The notes below the pieces were generated by a model. That model saw only the letters and a list, made by a program, of their open reading frames with translations. It did not search any database and was not told the origin of the DNA. Below, in pieces: positions 45,214 through 53,909 of a stretch of 64,000 bases of DNA. This DNA comes from an uncultured Burkholderiales bacterium (GTDB lineage: Bacteria; Pseudomonadota; Gammaproteobacteria; Burkholderiales; Burkholderiaceae_C), in the NCBI GenBank assembly GCA_903871545.1, contig CAIQHG010000021.1, positions 1-64,000 on the forward strand. Reading direction: 5' to 3'. Positions within the stretch are counted from its first letter, which is position 1. Each line of letters begins with the position of its first letter. A program made the translations under genes and the position numbers.

Positions 45214-45321
45214 AACCTTATTTAGGCATCTAGCGTCGTTACTGGGTTGGAATACGCAGGGTTAGTTTTATATTTTTATAATTGTGGGTATAAATAAAAA
45301 TATTAATGCAGTTATTACTTA

Positions 45322-46491
45322 TTAATAGGATCTGGGCAAATCAAGCACGTGCTCGGATATGTAAGACAAAATTAAATTAGTAGAAATAGGCGCTACTTGG
45401 TAAAGCCTTGTTTCTCTAAACTTTCTCTCAACATCGTACTCAGCAGCAAATCCAAATCCCCCGTGGGTTTGTAAGCACGCGTTGGCCGCTTCCCATGAAG
45501 CATCTGCGGCTAAGAGTTTAGCCATATTGGCCTGCGCCCCGCTGTTAAGCCCTTTGTCAAATACCTCACAGGCATGGTACCTCATCAAGCTTGCCGCTTC
45601 AACGTTCACAAAAGCTTTGGCCAAAGGAAACTGAATGCCTTGATTTTTACCAATGGGTCGATCAAACACTATGCGCTCATTGGCGTATTTGCAGGCTCTC
45701 TCTAAAAACCAATATCCGTCCCCCACACATTCTGCTGCAATAAGTATGCGCTCTGCGTTGAGACCGTCCAAAATGTATTTAAGACCCTCACCCTCCAATC
45801 CTATTCGGTTCTCAACTGGAATTTCTAAGTTATCGATAAAAATCTCGTTTGTCTCGTGATTCACCATGTTGCGAATGGGGCGAACCGTTATAGTTTTCCC
45901 AATTTCAGGTCGTAGATCCACTAAGAAAACGGACAAACCTTGGGATTTTTTCTTGACTTGGTCCAGTGGGGTAGTTCTTGCCAAAAGCAACATGTAATCT
46001 GAGTGTTGCAACCTAGAGGTCCAAACTTTTTGGCCGTTTACGACGTATCGATCCCCTTTTAGGGTTGCAAAGGTCTTAAGCTTAGTTGTATCTGAACCCG
46101 TTGTAGGCTCAGTCACTGCCATTGCTTGCATACGCAGTTCACCATTTGCGATTCGCGGCAAAAGATCTTTTTTCTGTGCCTCTGAGCCGTGTCGCAACAC
46201 GCATCCCATCACATACATCTGTCCGTGACAAGCTCCTGAATTGCCCCCCGCGCGATTGATTTCCTCCATCACAACGCTTGCCTGCGCGAGTGTGAGGTTG
46301 GACCCACCGTACTCCTCTGGAATCAATCCACTGAGCCAACCGGCTTTGGTTAAGGCGGTGACGAAGGCCTCTGGAAATGCTCTTTTCTCATCCAATTCCT
46401 GCCAGTAGCGAGAATCGAATTGAGAAACCAGAGAACTAACCCCTTCCCTAATTTCTGGATAATCGTGGCGGGGGTTGGGTAAATTGTGCAT
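45322..46491 (-). CDS. Acyl-CoA dehydrogenase (paralogue 1)
   Basis: A 389-residue FAD enzyme. MAVTEPTTGSDTTKLKTFAT, QKVWTSRLQHSDYMLLLART, LNAERILIAAECVGDGYWF and CLQTHGGFGFAAEYDVERKF are clear. It ends RLYQVAPISTNLILSYISEH, the pattern of a subgroup without YEGTSE at the C-terminus. Very similar throughout to the protein at 56056. It lies 146 bases after the SDR of the ABC operon and may be its last gene. A 17-bp palindrome lies 22 bases before the ATG. Substrate unknown. Confidence 0.92.
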   Translation of the reverse strand: MHNLPNPRHDYPEIREGVSSLVSQFDSRYWQELDEKRAFPEAFVTALTKAGWLSGLIPEEYGGSNLTLAQASVVMEEINRAGGNSGACHGQMYVMGCVLRHGSEAQKKDLLPRIANGELRMQAMAVTEPTTGSDTTKLKTFATLKGDRYVVNGQKVWTSRLQHSDYMLLLARTTPLDQVKKKSQGLSVFLVDLRPEIGKTITVRPIRNMVNHETNEIFIDNLEIPVENRIGLEGEGLKYILDGLNAERILIAAECVGDGYWFLERACKYANERIVFDRPIGKNQGIQFPLAKAFVNVEAASLMRYHACEVFDKGLNSGAQANMAKLLAADASWEAANACLQTHGGFGFAAEYDVERKFRETRLYQVAPISTNLILSYISEHVLDLPRSY

Positions 46492-46512
46492 GAGAGTCCT
46501 TTAAATAGTAAA

Positions 46513-46529
46513 GCTTATTTTAAATAAGC
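46513..46529. promoter_or_regulatory. 17-bp palindrome upstream of acyl-CoA dehydrogenase
   Basis: gcttattt-t-aaataagc is a perfect palindrome about 22 bases upstream of the dehydrogenase ATG. A candidate regulator-binding site; no regulator is identified. Confidence 0.4.
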
Positions 46530-46600
46530 ATTTAAATGGGGGGCAAAAAAAGGGATTTAGCAAGGCGAGCCAAAGCAACAAAACGAGGACTCTTTGCCAA

Positions 46601-46640
46601 AGTTTTCCTCGGCTTTCCTTAGATTTCCTTAGATTTCCTC
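46601..46640. repeat. 10-bp periodic repeat (TTTCCT phased)
   Basis: Four 10-base units with TTTCCT at the same phase: agttttcctc, ggctttcctt, agatttcctt, agatttcctc. The last overlaps the stop of the SDR gene at 46639. Confidence 0.7.
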
Positions 46641-47409
46641 AAGTAAACATTTGGCCTGCATCCACATTAATCACGCTCCCACTTAAATAACTCGCAAGGG
46701 GCGAGCAACAAAAGGCCGTGAGATCCGCAATCTCTTGGGGCTCAGCCATACGTCCAAAAGCCATCTTTTGCGTCAACTCCATCCACCGCGATGGGTCCCC
46801 GAGTTTGGTTTGTGCTTGGTTTTGCAGCATGTTTTGCATACGATCACTGCGAGTGGGGGAAGGATTTACTCCAAACACACGCACACCGTGGGACACACTA
46901 GCACCACCAACGGCTTGGGTAAAGGCAATGAGGGCAGCATTTCCAGTCGAGCCGCATAGATAAGCGTTCCTGGGCGCTGCCCCAGCCATACCAATAATAT
47001 TTGCAACAACCCCTTTTTTACGGTTCTGCATATGGGGCAGAACCTCTCTAATGAGATTAATGTACCCAAAGACCTTTAATTCCCATGCTTCGCGCCAGCG
47101 CTCCTCATCCAACTCTAAAACGCTCCCCCCTGGGATAGCACCAGCGTTATTAACTAAAATATCAATGTCCCCGCACTGCGACATAAGCTCTTTAGCACTT
47201 CCCTTAGCTGCTAAATCGATCGCAATAATTTCACAGTCAACAGACGTTGCATTTTTTATCTCTGCAGCAGCCCCCTCAAGCACACTGCGTGTGCGAGAGA
47301 CCAAAATTGGCTTAGCCCCCTCTTTAGCAAAGGAATGTGCTATTGCCAGTCCAATGCCTTTAGATCCGCCGGTGATAATGACGCGCTGACCCTTTAATTT
47401 CAAATCCAT
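46639..47409 (-). CDS. SDR-family protein with YxxxS active site
   Basis: A 256-residue SDR. ITGGSKGIGLAIA (Rossmann), NNAGAIPGG and the end LSGSVINVDAGQMF are normal. The active site reads NAYLCGSTGNAAL, so Ser stands where the catalytic Lys of YxxxK belongs (codon TCG). Some SDR subfamilies in proteobacteria share this pattern. Redox activity is uncertain. It is 26 bases after the deacetylase-like gene, in the NitT/TauT ABC operon. Confidence 0.88.
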   Translation of the reverse strand: MDLKLKGQRVIITGGSKGIGLAIAHSFAKEGAKPILVSRTRSVLEGAAAEIKNATSVDCEIIAIDLAAKGSAKELMSQCGDIDILVNNAGAIPGGSVLELDEERWREAWELKVFGYINLIREVLPHMQNRKKGVVANIIGMAGAAPRNAYLCGSTGNAALIAFTQAVGGASVSHGVRVFGVNPSPTRSDRMQNMLQNQAQTKLGDPSRWMELTQKMAFGRMAEPQEIADLTAFCCSPLASYLSGSVINVDAGQMFT

Positions 47410-47435
47410 TCCAACACCTTTTAAGTTTCAAAAAA

Positions 47436-48317
47436 TCAATTACTCACCGGCTTAGGTACTTGATCGCAGTACCACTGCGCCAAATCATGCCCCTGAACAA
47501 AACACACTTGAGGCGAGGCCATCAAAAGGTCCAACATCTGCTCAAAAGAGCCAAACCTGTGGGGAACTCCAATCAAATGAGGATGCAACCCAATGGCGAA
47601 AACTCGAGGTTGTTTGATAGACTCTTTTTCAAAAAGTGCCAAAGTATGCCGAGTCCGCTCAAGCATCTCTAAGCTAGAGTGTTTCTCAATGGCATAAATG
47701 ATAGAGTCATTCACCTCCAAGTTATAGGGCAGGCTCAGCAAAGGGCCATTACTGGTGTGCATCCAATTTGGGACATCATCAACCACCCAGTCAAAAACAT
47801 ACTCTATCCCCTCTTGTACCAGCGTCTCAGGCGTATTCATACCCTCCCTCAGCCCAGGTCCTAGCCATCCGCGGGGTCGGATGTGGGTGAACTCTTCAAT
47901 CATATCTAGCGAGGTTTTAATGACCTCTGCCTCAGCCCCTGCGTGATTCAAAGACTTTTGGTGCACTCCGTGCCCTATGAACTCCCAACCCACGCGGTGC
48001 ATGGCTTGGGCGGCCTGCGGGTAAGCCTCAATCACGCCTGCGTTAATGCTAGTTGAAGCGGTGAGACCACGGTCTTCAATAGCCTCAATGATCCGCGGCA
48101 GTCCACAGCGCATACCGTAATCTACCCAACTGAAGTTGGGCACGTCAGGTACAGTTTCCCTACCGTGCGGCGGGGTGATGATCGTTCTTGGCATGGGCGC
48201 ATCAAACTGCCAATGCTCAACGTTCACGACTAAATGAACCAGGATTGAGAATCCGTGATGGGGTCTTAAAGGGGGTCCTGAATTAGAGAACTGATAGGGA
48301 ATTCTTGGGTTAGCCAT
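47436..48317 (-). CDS. Polysaccharide deacetylase-family hydrolase (PuuE-like)
   Basis: A 293-residue NodB-fold protein of the branch that includes allantoinase PuuE. PNFSWVDYGMRCGLPRIIEA, STSINAGVIEAYPQ, GWEFIGHGVHQKS (metal histidines) and GWLGPGLREGMNTPE follow in order, and FAIGLHPHLIGVPHR carries later histidines. The target is more likely a small C-N bond (amide, ureide) than a polymer. It is in the operon of an ABC importer of the NitT/TauT type, so a nitrogen-bearing compound is plausible. Confidence 0.82.
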   Translation of the reverse strand: MANPRIPYQFSNSGPPLRPHHGFSILVHLVVNVEHWQFDAPMPRTIITPPHGRETVPDVPNFSWVDYGMRCGLPRIIEAIEDRGLTASTSINAGVIEAYPQAAQAMHRVGWEFIGHGVHQKSLNHAGAEAEVIKTSLDMIEEFTHIRPRGWLGPGLREGMNTPETLVQEGIEYVFDWVVDDVPNWMHTSNGPLLSLPYNLEVNDSIIYAIEKHSSLEMLERTRHTLALFEKESIKQPRVFAIGLHPHLIGVPHRFGSFEQMLDLLMASPQVCFVQGHDLAQWYCDQVPKPVSN

Positions 48318-48347
48318 AATTATTTATGAGCGGTTTATGAGAAAAGA

Positions 48348-49097
48348 TTAGTGACGCATTTGTTTCAAAATTTCTAACTTCATCCGGTTGAAATCCTCTC
48401 CTGCAGTTAGTTCTAAACTTCGAGGACGGTTAAATGGAACTTCCAATTTGGCTTGAATTTTGCCGGGACGCGAGGACATCACATATACGGTATCGGCTAG
48501 GAAAAGAGCCTCATCTATATCGTGCGTCACAAATACCACTGTGGGTTTGAGTTTTTGCCAAACAGATAATAAAAGCTCTTGCATGCTGAGCCGCGTCTGT
48601 GCGTCCAAAGCGCCAAAAGGCTCATCCATTAGCAAAATTTGAGAACCCATGGTCAGCACTCTTGCAATACCCACTCGCTGGCGCATGCCACCCGATAACT
48701 GGACGGGTAGGGACGCCTCAAAGGCTGACAAACCCATGAGCTTGAGCATCTCTTTGGCGCGAGGCTCATAAATTGATTGAGCAACCCCTTGCACTTTTGG
48801 GCCAAAGATGACGTTATCCCAAACTGAGAGCCAGGGAAAGAGTGCAGCCTCTTGAAACACGACACCCCTTTCAGGTCCGGGGCGGTGAACAGGGCTTTGG
48901 TCTACCGCCATCTCCCCCGCGCTTGCTTGCTCAAAGCCTGCGATGATGTTTAGCAAGGTCGATTTCCCGCACCCAGAGGGCCCAAGGAGCGCCACAAACT
49001 CACCGGATTTCACATCAAGGTCCACACCCTCAAGGGCTACAACGGGAGGCGTTGTGGGGTATGTTTTATTAAGTTTTTTTATTTCAATGTTGCTCAT
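48348..49097 (-). CDS. NitT/TauT-type ABC transporter ATPase
   Basis: A 249-residue ATPase of the SsuB/TauB family. Walker A GPSGCGKST, signature LSGGMRQRVGIARVL, Walker B LLMDEPFGALD and VTHDIDEALFLAD are intact. It powers uptake with the permease (11 bases upstream) and binding protein. Family ligands are nitrate, sulfonates, taurine, thiamine precursors or small amines. Confidence 0.92.
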   Translation of the reverse strand: MSNIEIKKLNKTYPTTPPVVALEGVDLDVKSGEFVALLGPSGCGKSTLLNIIAGFEQASAGEMAVDQSPVHRPGPERGVVFQEAALFPWLSVWDNVIFGPKVQGVAQSIYEPRAKEMLKLMGLSAFEASLPVQLSGGMRQRVGIARVLTMGSQILLMDEPFGALDAQTRLSMQELLLSVWQKLKPTVVFVTHDIDEALFLADTVYVMSSRPGKIQAKLEVPFNRPRSLELTAGEDFNRMKLEILKQMRH

Positions 49098-49108
49098 TTA
49101 CTATCCGA

Positions 49109-49906
49109 TCAATGGTTTTGCAACAAGCGCCAACGCAACACATAACGCTCAATGAATACGATCAGGCTGTCGGATAAAAATCCCATCAGTCCAATGGAGA
49201 CCATGTCTGCCAGCACAATGTCCATGCGGCCCACATAATAAGCGTCCCAAAGCACGTAGCCAAGACCTGACTTGACAGCCACCATCTCGGAGACAATCAC
49301 CGCGGTCCAAGAAATACCTAGCCCTATGCGCAAACCGGTGAAGATGCTGGGCATCGCACTTGGCAAAACAACCCGCCAGAGCAACTGCCATTCATTCACG
49401 CCCATCATGAGGGCTGCGCGTATCAAATTCTTGTCAACATCCCTCGCCCCTTGAGTGGTATTGACAACGACGGCATAAAAACCGCCCAAGAAAATCAGAA
49501 ATATAGATCCCACATCACGTATGCCAAAGAGTGCGATTGAAAACGGCAACCAAGCCGTGATGGGGATGGGTCTGAGCCCCTGAATAAAGGGGTCAATTAA
49601 CTCGGATGCCAAACGACTCCAGCCCAGCATCAAGCCCAAAGGTATACCCAGTAAAAATGCACAAATAAATCCCTCAATCACTCGCGTGCCTGAGTAGCTC
49701 ACGTTTGAGGCCCAAGTGCCTAGGTAAGGATTCAACCCCAAGCCTGCCTGCCCCCATATCCAACTGTGCCAACCAAGGAGCACTGCCCAAGGAGTTGGCA
49801 CAATACCTGCCATGTCGGGGTCTGAAGCAGCGTATTGCCAAAAACAAATAACTGCTATGGGCAATATAAAAGCTAGTACCAGTTTACGGAGTCTAAATTG
49901 GACCAT
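49109..49906 (-). CDS. NitT/TauT-type ABC transporter permease
   Basis: A 265-residue SsuC/TauC-type permease with six hydrophobic segments. It begins with an N-terminal helix (LVLAFILPIAVICFWQYAAS) and carries the EAA coupling motif RAALMMGVNEWQLLWRVVLP and ITAWLPFSIALFGIRDVGSIF. It is 88 bases after the binding-protein gene. Confidence 0.9.
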   Translation of the reverse strand: MVQFRLRKLVLAFILPIAVICFWQYAASDPDMAGIVPTPWAVLLGWHSWIWGQAGLGLNPYLGTWASNVSYSGTRVIEGFICAFLLGIPLGLMLGWSRLASELIDPFIQGLRPIPITAWLPFSIALFGIRDVGSIFLIFLGGFYAVVVNTTQGARDVDKNLIRAALMMGVNEWQLLWRVVLPSAMPSIFTGLRIGLGISWTAVIVSEMVAVKSGLGYVLWDAYYVGRMDIVLADMVSIGLMGFLSDSLIVFIERYVLRWRLLQNH

Positions 49907-49994
49907 GGGGTGGGAGACCTGTGAGGATTAAGTGTGGGAATCAAAACTTTTGCGTTTTATAAGCGTTCAGGCAAAAATGATTACTCGAATGCGC

Positions 49995-51002
49995 TTAGCG
50001 TTTAATTTCTTTAACCAAAGAATCGTCATACAGCGCTCCAGCCTCTTGAGCTACGTCCTTTTGTACGATTCCTTGCTTGAATGCGGCCTCTGCCAGGGAC
50101 TGCACCTGCTCCTTGTTTAAAACTCCACCGAGTTTAATAATTTTGGCAGAATCTTTGGTCGTACTTAGCGGCAGACCCGTGTACTTGGCGTAAGCATCAG
50201 CAAAAAGGTCATTGTTTTTAATCATCTGCTCTTCAGCGTTCATATAGACCCACAAAAATCTTTTGATAGCCTCCTTTTTGTTGGTGTAAGCGTCCCTTGA
50301 AGCTGCGAGCATTCCAAGCTCTGCACCCGCGGATTTAGATTTAGAGTAGTCCGTGTTGGTTGCGAAATAAGCCATCCCCTCGCTTACCGCTTGAGACTCA
50401 AATGGCTCCCATAAGACCATTGCATCGATATCGCCTCGTTTCATAGCCTGCAAGAAAGCGGTTCCGCCCCCTTGGATGTTGACTGGGGTAAAGCTGCTGT
50501 AAGGGACGCCTTTTTCTATGAGCGTCATTGCAAATTGAAACCAAACTGCAGAGCCCGGTGCAATACCTATTTTCTTACCTGCAATATCTTTAAAGTCATT
50601 GATGACGACACCTTTTTTGACCACCAAGTCTTTGGCGGAGCTGCCTACACCGGACAAACCAATGAGGTTTTTGCTACCCTGGGCAGCGGCAATGGCCAAG
50701 TCCCCAGGGCCAACAGCGGAGACGTCAACGGAGTTGGATAGGAGCGCAGTTCTAGCATCTGCATAGCGAACAAATTCGGTTCGTTTCACCTCAATGTTCA
50801 TCTTTTTCAAATCTTCTTCAATGTTGAGCATTGGAGACAGATGCCCAACCTTTACAAACCCAATGCTTAGCGTCTCATGTTGCGCTAAAGGGGCTGGCAT
50901 AGGGCCGATGGCTTGAGCCGTTTGGCTGAGGACCACGAGAGCAGAGCTCAAAATTAGTTGCAAACTGATGTTTGAGACTTTCAAACTATTTAAAATTTTC
51001 AT
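49995..51002 (-). CDS. NitT/TauT-type ABC substrate-binding protein
   Basis: A 335-residue periplasmic protein (SsuA/NMT1 type). Signal peptide LQLILSSALVVLSQTAQAIG, then TLSIGFVKVGHLSPML, LSNSVDVSAVGPGDLAIAAA and KKIGIAPGSAVWFQFAMTLI. AMKRGDIDAMVLWEPFESQ is the family's standard ligand-loop region. First gene of the ABC-deacetylase-SDR operon. Ligand unknown; taurine and other sulfonates are possible. Confidence 0.9.
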   Translation of the reverse strand: MKILNSLKVSNISLQLILSSALVVLSQTAQAIGPMPAPLAQHETLSIGFVKVGHLSPMLNIEEDLKKMNIEVKRTEFVRYADARTALLSNSVDVSAVGPGDLAIAAAQGSKNLIGLSGVGSSAKDLVVKKGVVINDFKDIAGKKIGIAPGSAVWFQFAMTLIEKGVPYSSFTPVNIQGGGTAFLQAMKRGDIDAMVLWEPFESQAVSEGMAYFATNTDYSKSKSAGAELGMLAASRDAYTNKKEAIKRFLWVYMNAEEQMIKNNDLFADAYAKYTGLPLSTTKDSAKIIKLGGVLNKEQVQSLAEAAFKQGIVQKDVAQEAGALYDDSLVKEIKR

Positions 51003-51198
51003 AAGTAAATTCCTTTAAAAATGGGACATGAACTAAATTAAACAAAAACCAATACTCAACATTTGACAAATTGAGTAACTCACTCTTCTCTCCTAATCGT
51101 ACCGTACGTATCGTACGCAACCTAACGTAACGAAACGAAACGAAACGTAACGTCTTGACAAACAATGATAGTAGTTAGAAAGATGCAAAGACCTTTTT
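51003..51198. other. Gap with pentanucleotide repeat
   Basis: 196 bases between the binding-protein start and the hydratase stop. It contains the CGTAC/CGTAA/CGAAA repeats at 51099-51153, and should also contain the ABC operon promoter. Confidence 0.5.
51099..51153. repeat. Pentanucleotide-type repeat tract
   Basis: A run of related five-base units: cgtac cgtac gtat cgtac gcaac, then (51126-51150) cgtaa cgaaa cgaaa cgaaa cgtaa, then cgt. The first half is also palindromic around gtacgtat. Confidence 0.85.
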
Positions 51199-52020
51199 TT
51201 ATTTTCCTCTAAAAACAGGATTTCTTTTTTCAGCAAATGCAGCTCTACCCTCTTTGTAGTCTTCTGAAGCAAAGCAAGCCCTTACCGCTTGATCTACTCG
51301 CTTTATCTCCTCCTCTTGTGAGCCGCCCATGAATGTTTTGAAAGCCGCTTTTGCAGCGAAAAGAGTAAGGGGTGCGTTTTGCGAGATTTGGTGAGCAACT
51401 TGAGTTGAGTATTCAAACACATTGTCGTGCACAGAGTTCACAAGTCCTAGGGCCAATGCCTCAGAAGCAGAATAGATGTTTGCTGTGTAAAAAAGCTCAC
51501 TTGCTTTGGCTACACCTAAAATACTTGCCATTCTTTTAATGCCATCATAAGCGTATCCTAGACCAAGTCGCCCTGCGGGCATGCGAAACTTAGACTGGGT
51601 TGCTGCAAAACGCAGATCAGAAGCCAAAATCAAACCCAGCCCCCCGCCGAAACAAATACCGCTGATCGCTGTAATTACGGGCTTTGGAAAGTGAGTTAAT
51701 GCGGATTGAGCGCGCGAGACGGCCTGGTCATACAAAGCAACCTGTTCGGGGTCGTTGCGTCTTTCACCAAACTCAGAAATATCGGCGCCCGATACGAACG
51801 CTTTTTCTCCTGCACCGCGAACAATCAGCACTCTTATGTCTGCTTGCTCGTTGAGTTCCTCCATAATATCCCCAAGCTTTACCCACATGGAGTAAGCCAT
51901 CGCGTTATAGCGGGATTCGTTGCAAATGGTAATGGTGGCAACGTGCTTATCCATGTCCAACATCACATCGCGCTCTGAGGGTTTAGATGTCGTTTTAGAA
52001 GGATGATGTTCTTGGGTCAT
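51199..52020 (-). CDS. Enoyl-CoA hydratase/isomerase
   Basis: A 273-residue crotonase-fold enzyme. MVKGAGEKAFVSGADISEFG-like segment (seen as VRGAGEKAFVSGADI), AISGICFGGGLGLILASDLR and MPAGRLGLGYAYDGIKRM. One of the two crotonase glutamates is not where expected, as YDG replaces the usual PEGG. It starts three bases after the CaiB gene stop. Likely acts on the CoA ester made by the adjoining transferase. Confidence 0.88.
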   Translation of the reverse strand: MTQEHHPSKTTSKPSERDVMLDMDKHVATITICNESRYNAMAYSMWVKLGDIMEELNEQADIRVLIVRGAGEKAFVSGADISEFGERRNDPEQVALYDQAVSRAQSALTHFPKPVITAISGICFGGGLGLILASDLRFAATQSKFRMPAGRLGLGYAYDGIKRMASILGVAKASELFYTANIYSASEALALGLVNSVHDNVFEYSTQVAHQISQNAPLTLFAAKAAFKTFMGGSQEEEIKRVDQAVRACFASEDYKEGRAAFAEKRNPVFRGK

Positions 52021-52023
52021 GAT

Positions 52024-53220
52024 TTAAATGCAAAGCTGATTATGAAAGGACTTGATTTCTTGCTCACTGTAGCCTACCTCTTTGAGAACCTCATCGGTAT
52101 GCTCTCCCCACTCAGGCGCAGGTGATACGACTTGTGCGGGCGTACGGGTCAGAGTTACGGGTTGAGTGATGTAATGCTTGGCACCGTGTTCTTTCGTTTG
52201 CAGTGTGGCAGTTACTTTTAAGTGCTTAACTTGCTCGTCCTCAAACACTTCGGGAACACTGTAAACAGGACCCGCTGGAACGCCTACTTTGTTGAGCAAA
52301 CTGACCCACTGATGAACAGTTTTTTCTTTAAATACTTCCTGTAAACTAGCATTCAATCGGGCGCGGTTTTTGACACGCAGCCCCTCCGTTTTAAACTCAG
52401 GGTCCTCAAGCCACTCCGGGTGTTGCATTACCTCACACATTTTGACCCAATTGCCCTCCCCCGAGGCTCCTAAATTAAATACCCCATCCCCCGCATTAAA
52501 AAGTCCCATTGGACTTGATGTTGGGTGGTTGTTTCCAATTTGAACGGGTATATCTTGATCGTTTAAATAACGCGCCATTTGGAAATCCATCATTGCTATT
52601 TGCGAGTGCAACAAGGATGAATGAACCCACTGGCCTTTCCCGGATACTTCTCGCTCTAATAGGGCGGTCAAAATTCCTAACGCACAGTAAAGACCAGCGC
52701 TTAAATCAGCAACCGCAATACCCGACCTAACGGGGCCGGAGTCTGCGTGACCCGTTACCGACATTAAGCCCCCCATCCCTTGCAAAATTTGATCAAATCC
52801 AGGGCGCAGTGCGTAGGGCCCGTCTTGCCCAAATCCAGAAATACTGGCCAAAATTATCCTGGGATTTACTTTAGCCAATGATTCATAATCCAGTCCCAAT
52901 TTATCTTTAACCTCTGGCCGCCAATTTTCAACGATCACATCGGCGCTCTCAACGAGCTTCATTAAAATCGCCAACGCCCCGGGCTTCTTCAAGTTAAGGG
53001 TCATTGAGCGTTTGTTGCGGTTTAAGTTTTGGAAGTCTCCGCCTTGCCTGTTCGCCTGGAATAAAACTTCATTCGGATCTACTCCAGGAGGCGGCTCAAT
53101 TCGAATCACGTCAGCACCGAAATCAGTTAAAACGCGAACACAGTTTGGGCCCGCCCTGACACGGGAGAGGTCCAATACACGGAACCTTGATAATGCACTG
53201 GAGGCTTGAATTTTAGGCAT
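52024..53220 (-). CDS. Class III CoA-transferase (CaiB/BaiF), paralogue 1
   Basis: A 398-residue CoA-transferase. LDLSRVRAGPNCVRVLTDFG, NRNKRSMTLNLKKPGA, VIVENWRPEVKDKLGLDY and FDQILQGMGGLMSVTG are the standard motifs; the catalytic aspartate is expected in the GPVRSGIAVADLSAGLYC block. It transfers CoA between an acyl-CoA donor and an acid acceptor such as a carnitine- or itaconate-like substrate. First gene of a two-gene operon with the hydratase. Substrate unknown. Confidence 0.92.
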   Translation of the reverse strand: MPKIQASSALSRFRVLDLSRVRAGPNCVRVLTDFGADVIRIEPPPGVDPNEVLFQANRQGGDFQNLNRNKRSMTLNLKKPGALAILMKLVESADVIVENWRPEVKDKLGLDYESLAKVNPRIILASISGFGQDGPYALRPGFDQILQGMGGLMSVTGHADSGPVRSGIAVADLSAGLYCALGILTALLEREVSGKGQWVHSSLLHSQIAMMDFQMARYLNDQDIPVQIGNNHPTSSPMGLFNAGDGVFNLGASGEGNWVKMCEVMQHPEWLEDPEFKTEGLRVKNRARLNASLQEVFKEKTVHQWVSLLNKVGVPAGPVYSVPEVFEDEQVKHLKVTATLQTKEHGAKHYITQPVTLTRTPAQVVSPAPEWGEHTDEVLKEVGYSEQEIKSFHNQLCI

Positions 53221-53269
53221 AACAGGAAAATAATTTCTCTAAGTTAATTTGTCAAAAAAAAATCAACAC

Positions 53270-53623
53270 TCATATGACAAATAGAGGGTAGCGTAACAAC
53301 TGCGAGTAACAATTGCGCCTATCACTTTGTCCACTTGGTCCACTTGGCATAGGTGGCTCTTGCCTTTTTCCAAACTGCAAAGACATATTCTCAAAAAAAT
53401 CCACAAACTCAGCTCTCTTTTGGTGCAGCGCATCTGAAACAGGTTCAATTTGAGTGCTTAAAGGGCTACAAGCCTCTCCCTTGCCTAAACATGGTGCACG
53501 ATCATTTGATCTGGAAATACTTTTGGAAGTATGGCCCATGTTACAAAAAGCTAGGGTGAGCGTCCGGATAAATGAAAAGTAAGTCAATGGACAGGGGATA
53601 ATAAAAGCCAGTGGGTACGGCAT
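53270..53623 (-). CDS. Hypothetical small protein, doubtful
   Basis: A 117-residue reading frame beginning MPYPLAFIIPCPLTYFSFIR, with an AAGAG site about eight bases upstream. The hydrophobic start resembles a signal or membrane segment. The rest is not recognised; near the end it carries PSGPSGQ, encoded in frame by the 9-bp duplication at 53329-53346. It may be a genuine lineage-specific exported protein or spurious. The longer frame from 53665 uses TTG and seems less likely. Confidence 0.25.
   Translation of the reverse strand: MPYPLAFIIPCPLTYFSFIRTLTLAFCNMGHTSKSISRSNDRAPCLGKGEACSPLSTQIEPVSDALHQKRAEFVDFFENMSLQFGKRQEPPMPSGPSGQSDRRNCYSQLLRYPLFVI
53329..53346. repeat. 9-bp tandem duplication
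   Basis: Two perfect copies of gtccacttg (53329-53337, 53338-53346), in frame with the doubtful ORF on the minus strand. Confidence 0.8.
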
Positions 53624-53670
53624 AAAGAACTCTTTTTTGTTAAAAAACATGAACATAATCAACAATCTTT

Positions 53671-53692
53671 GATCCCCGTGATCCCCGTGATC
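53671..53692. repeat. 9-bp tandem duplication
   Basis: Two copies of gatccccgt (53671-53679, 53680-53688) and a trailing gatc, upstream of the GntR gene. Confidence 0.8.
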
Positions 53693-53909
53693 AAAAGTTC
53701 GATTTTTGTTGGCTTGGTGTTATGAATCAAAAGAAGCAGTCTTTTCAAAAGCATTTATTAAAAAATTTACAACACACCACTTTATCAAAACAGTTTTATT
53801 TAAATATATGTATAAACCCTATAAATATATAAATAGACTGCGAATATATATCTATACTAGCAAGAATTGATCCAATTTCAGCCACAACGACCCAATCTAG
53901 CAACTCGCC

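Larger units (their letters stand above)
44745..45321. other. Repeat- and hairpin-bearing gap
   Basis: 577 bases without a credible gene between the dctP start and the acyl-CoA dehydrogenase end. It contains the 13-bp tandem repeats at 44904-44955, a 10-bp palindrome aagagctctt at 45061-45070, and a perfect 10-bp inverted repeat at 45174-45213. Short reading frames exist but match nothing I recognise. Confidence 0.5.
53221..53909. other. Long divergent gap with short repeats
   Basis: About 690 bases between a CaiB start (minus) and the GntR start (plus). It contains a weak 117-codon ORF (53270-53623), the 9-bp duplications at 53329-53346 and 53671-53692, and an AT-rich patch with aaatatatgtataaac at about 53800. 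GntR-family autoregulatory sites would be expected here, but none is certain. Confidence 0.4.
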
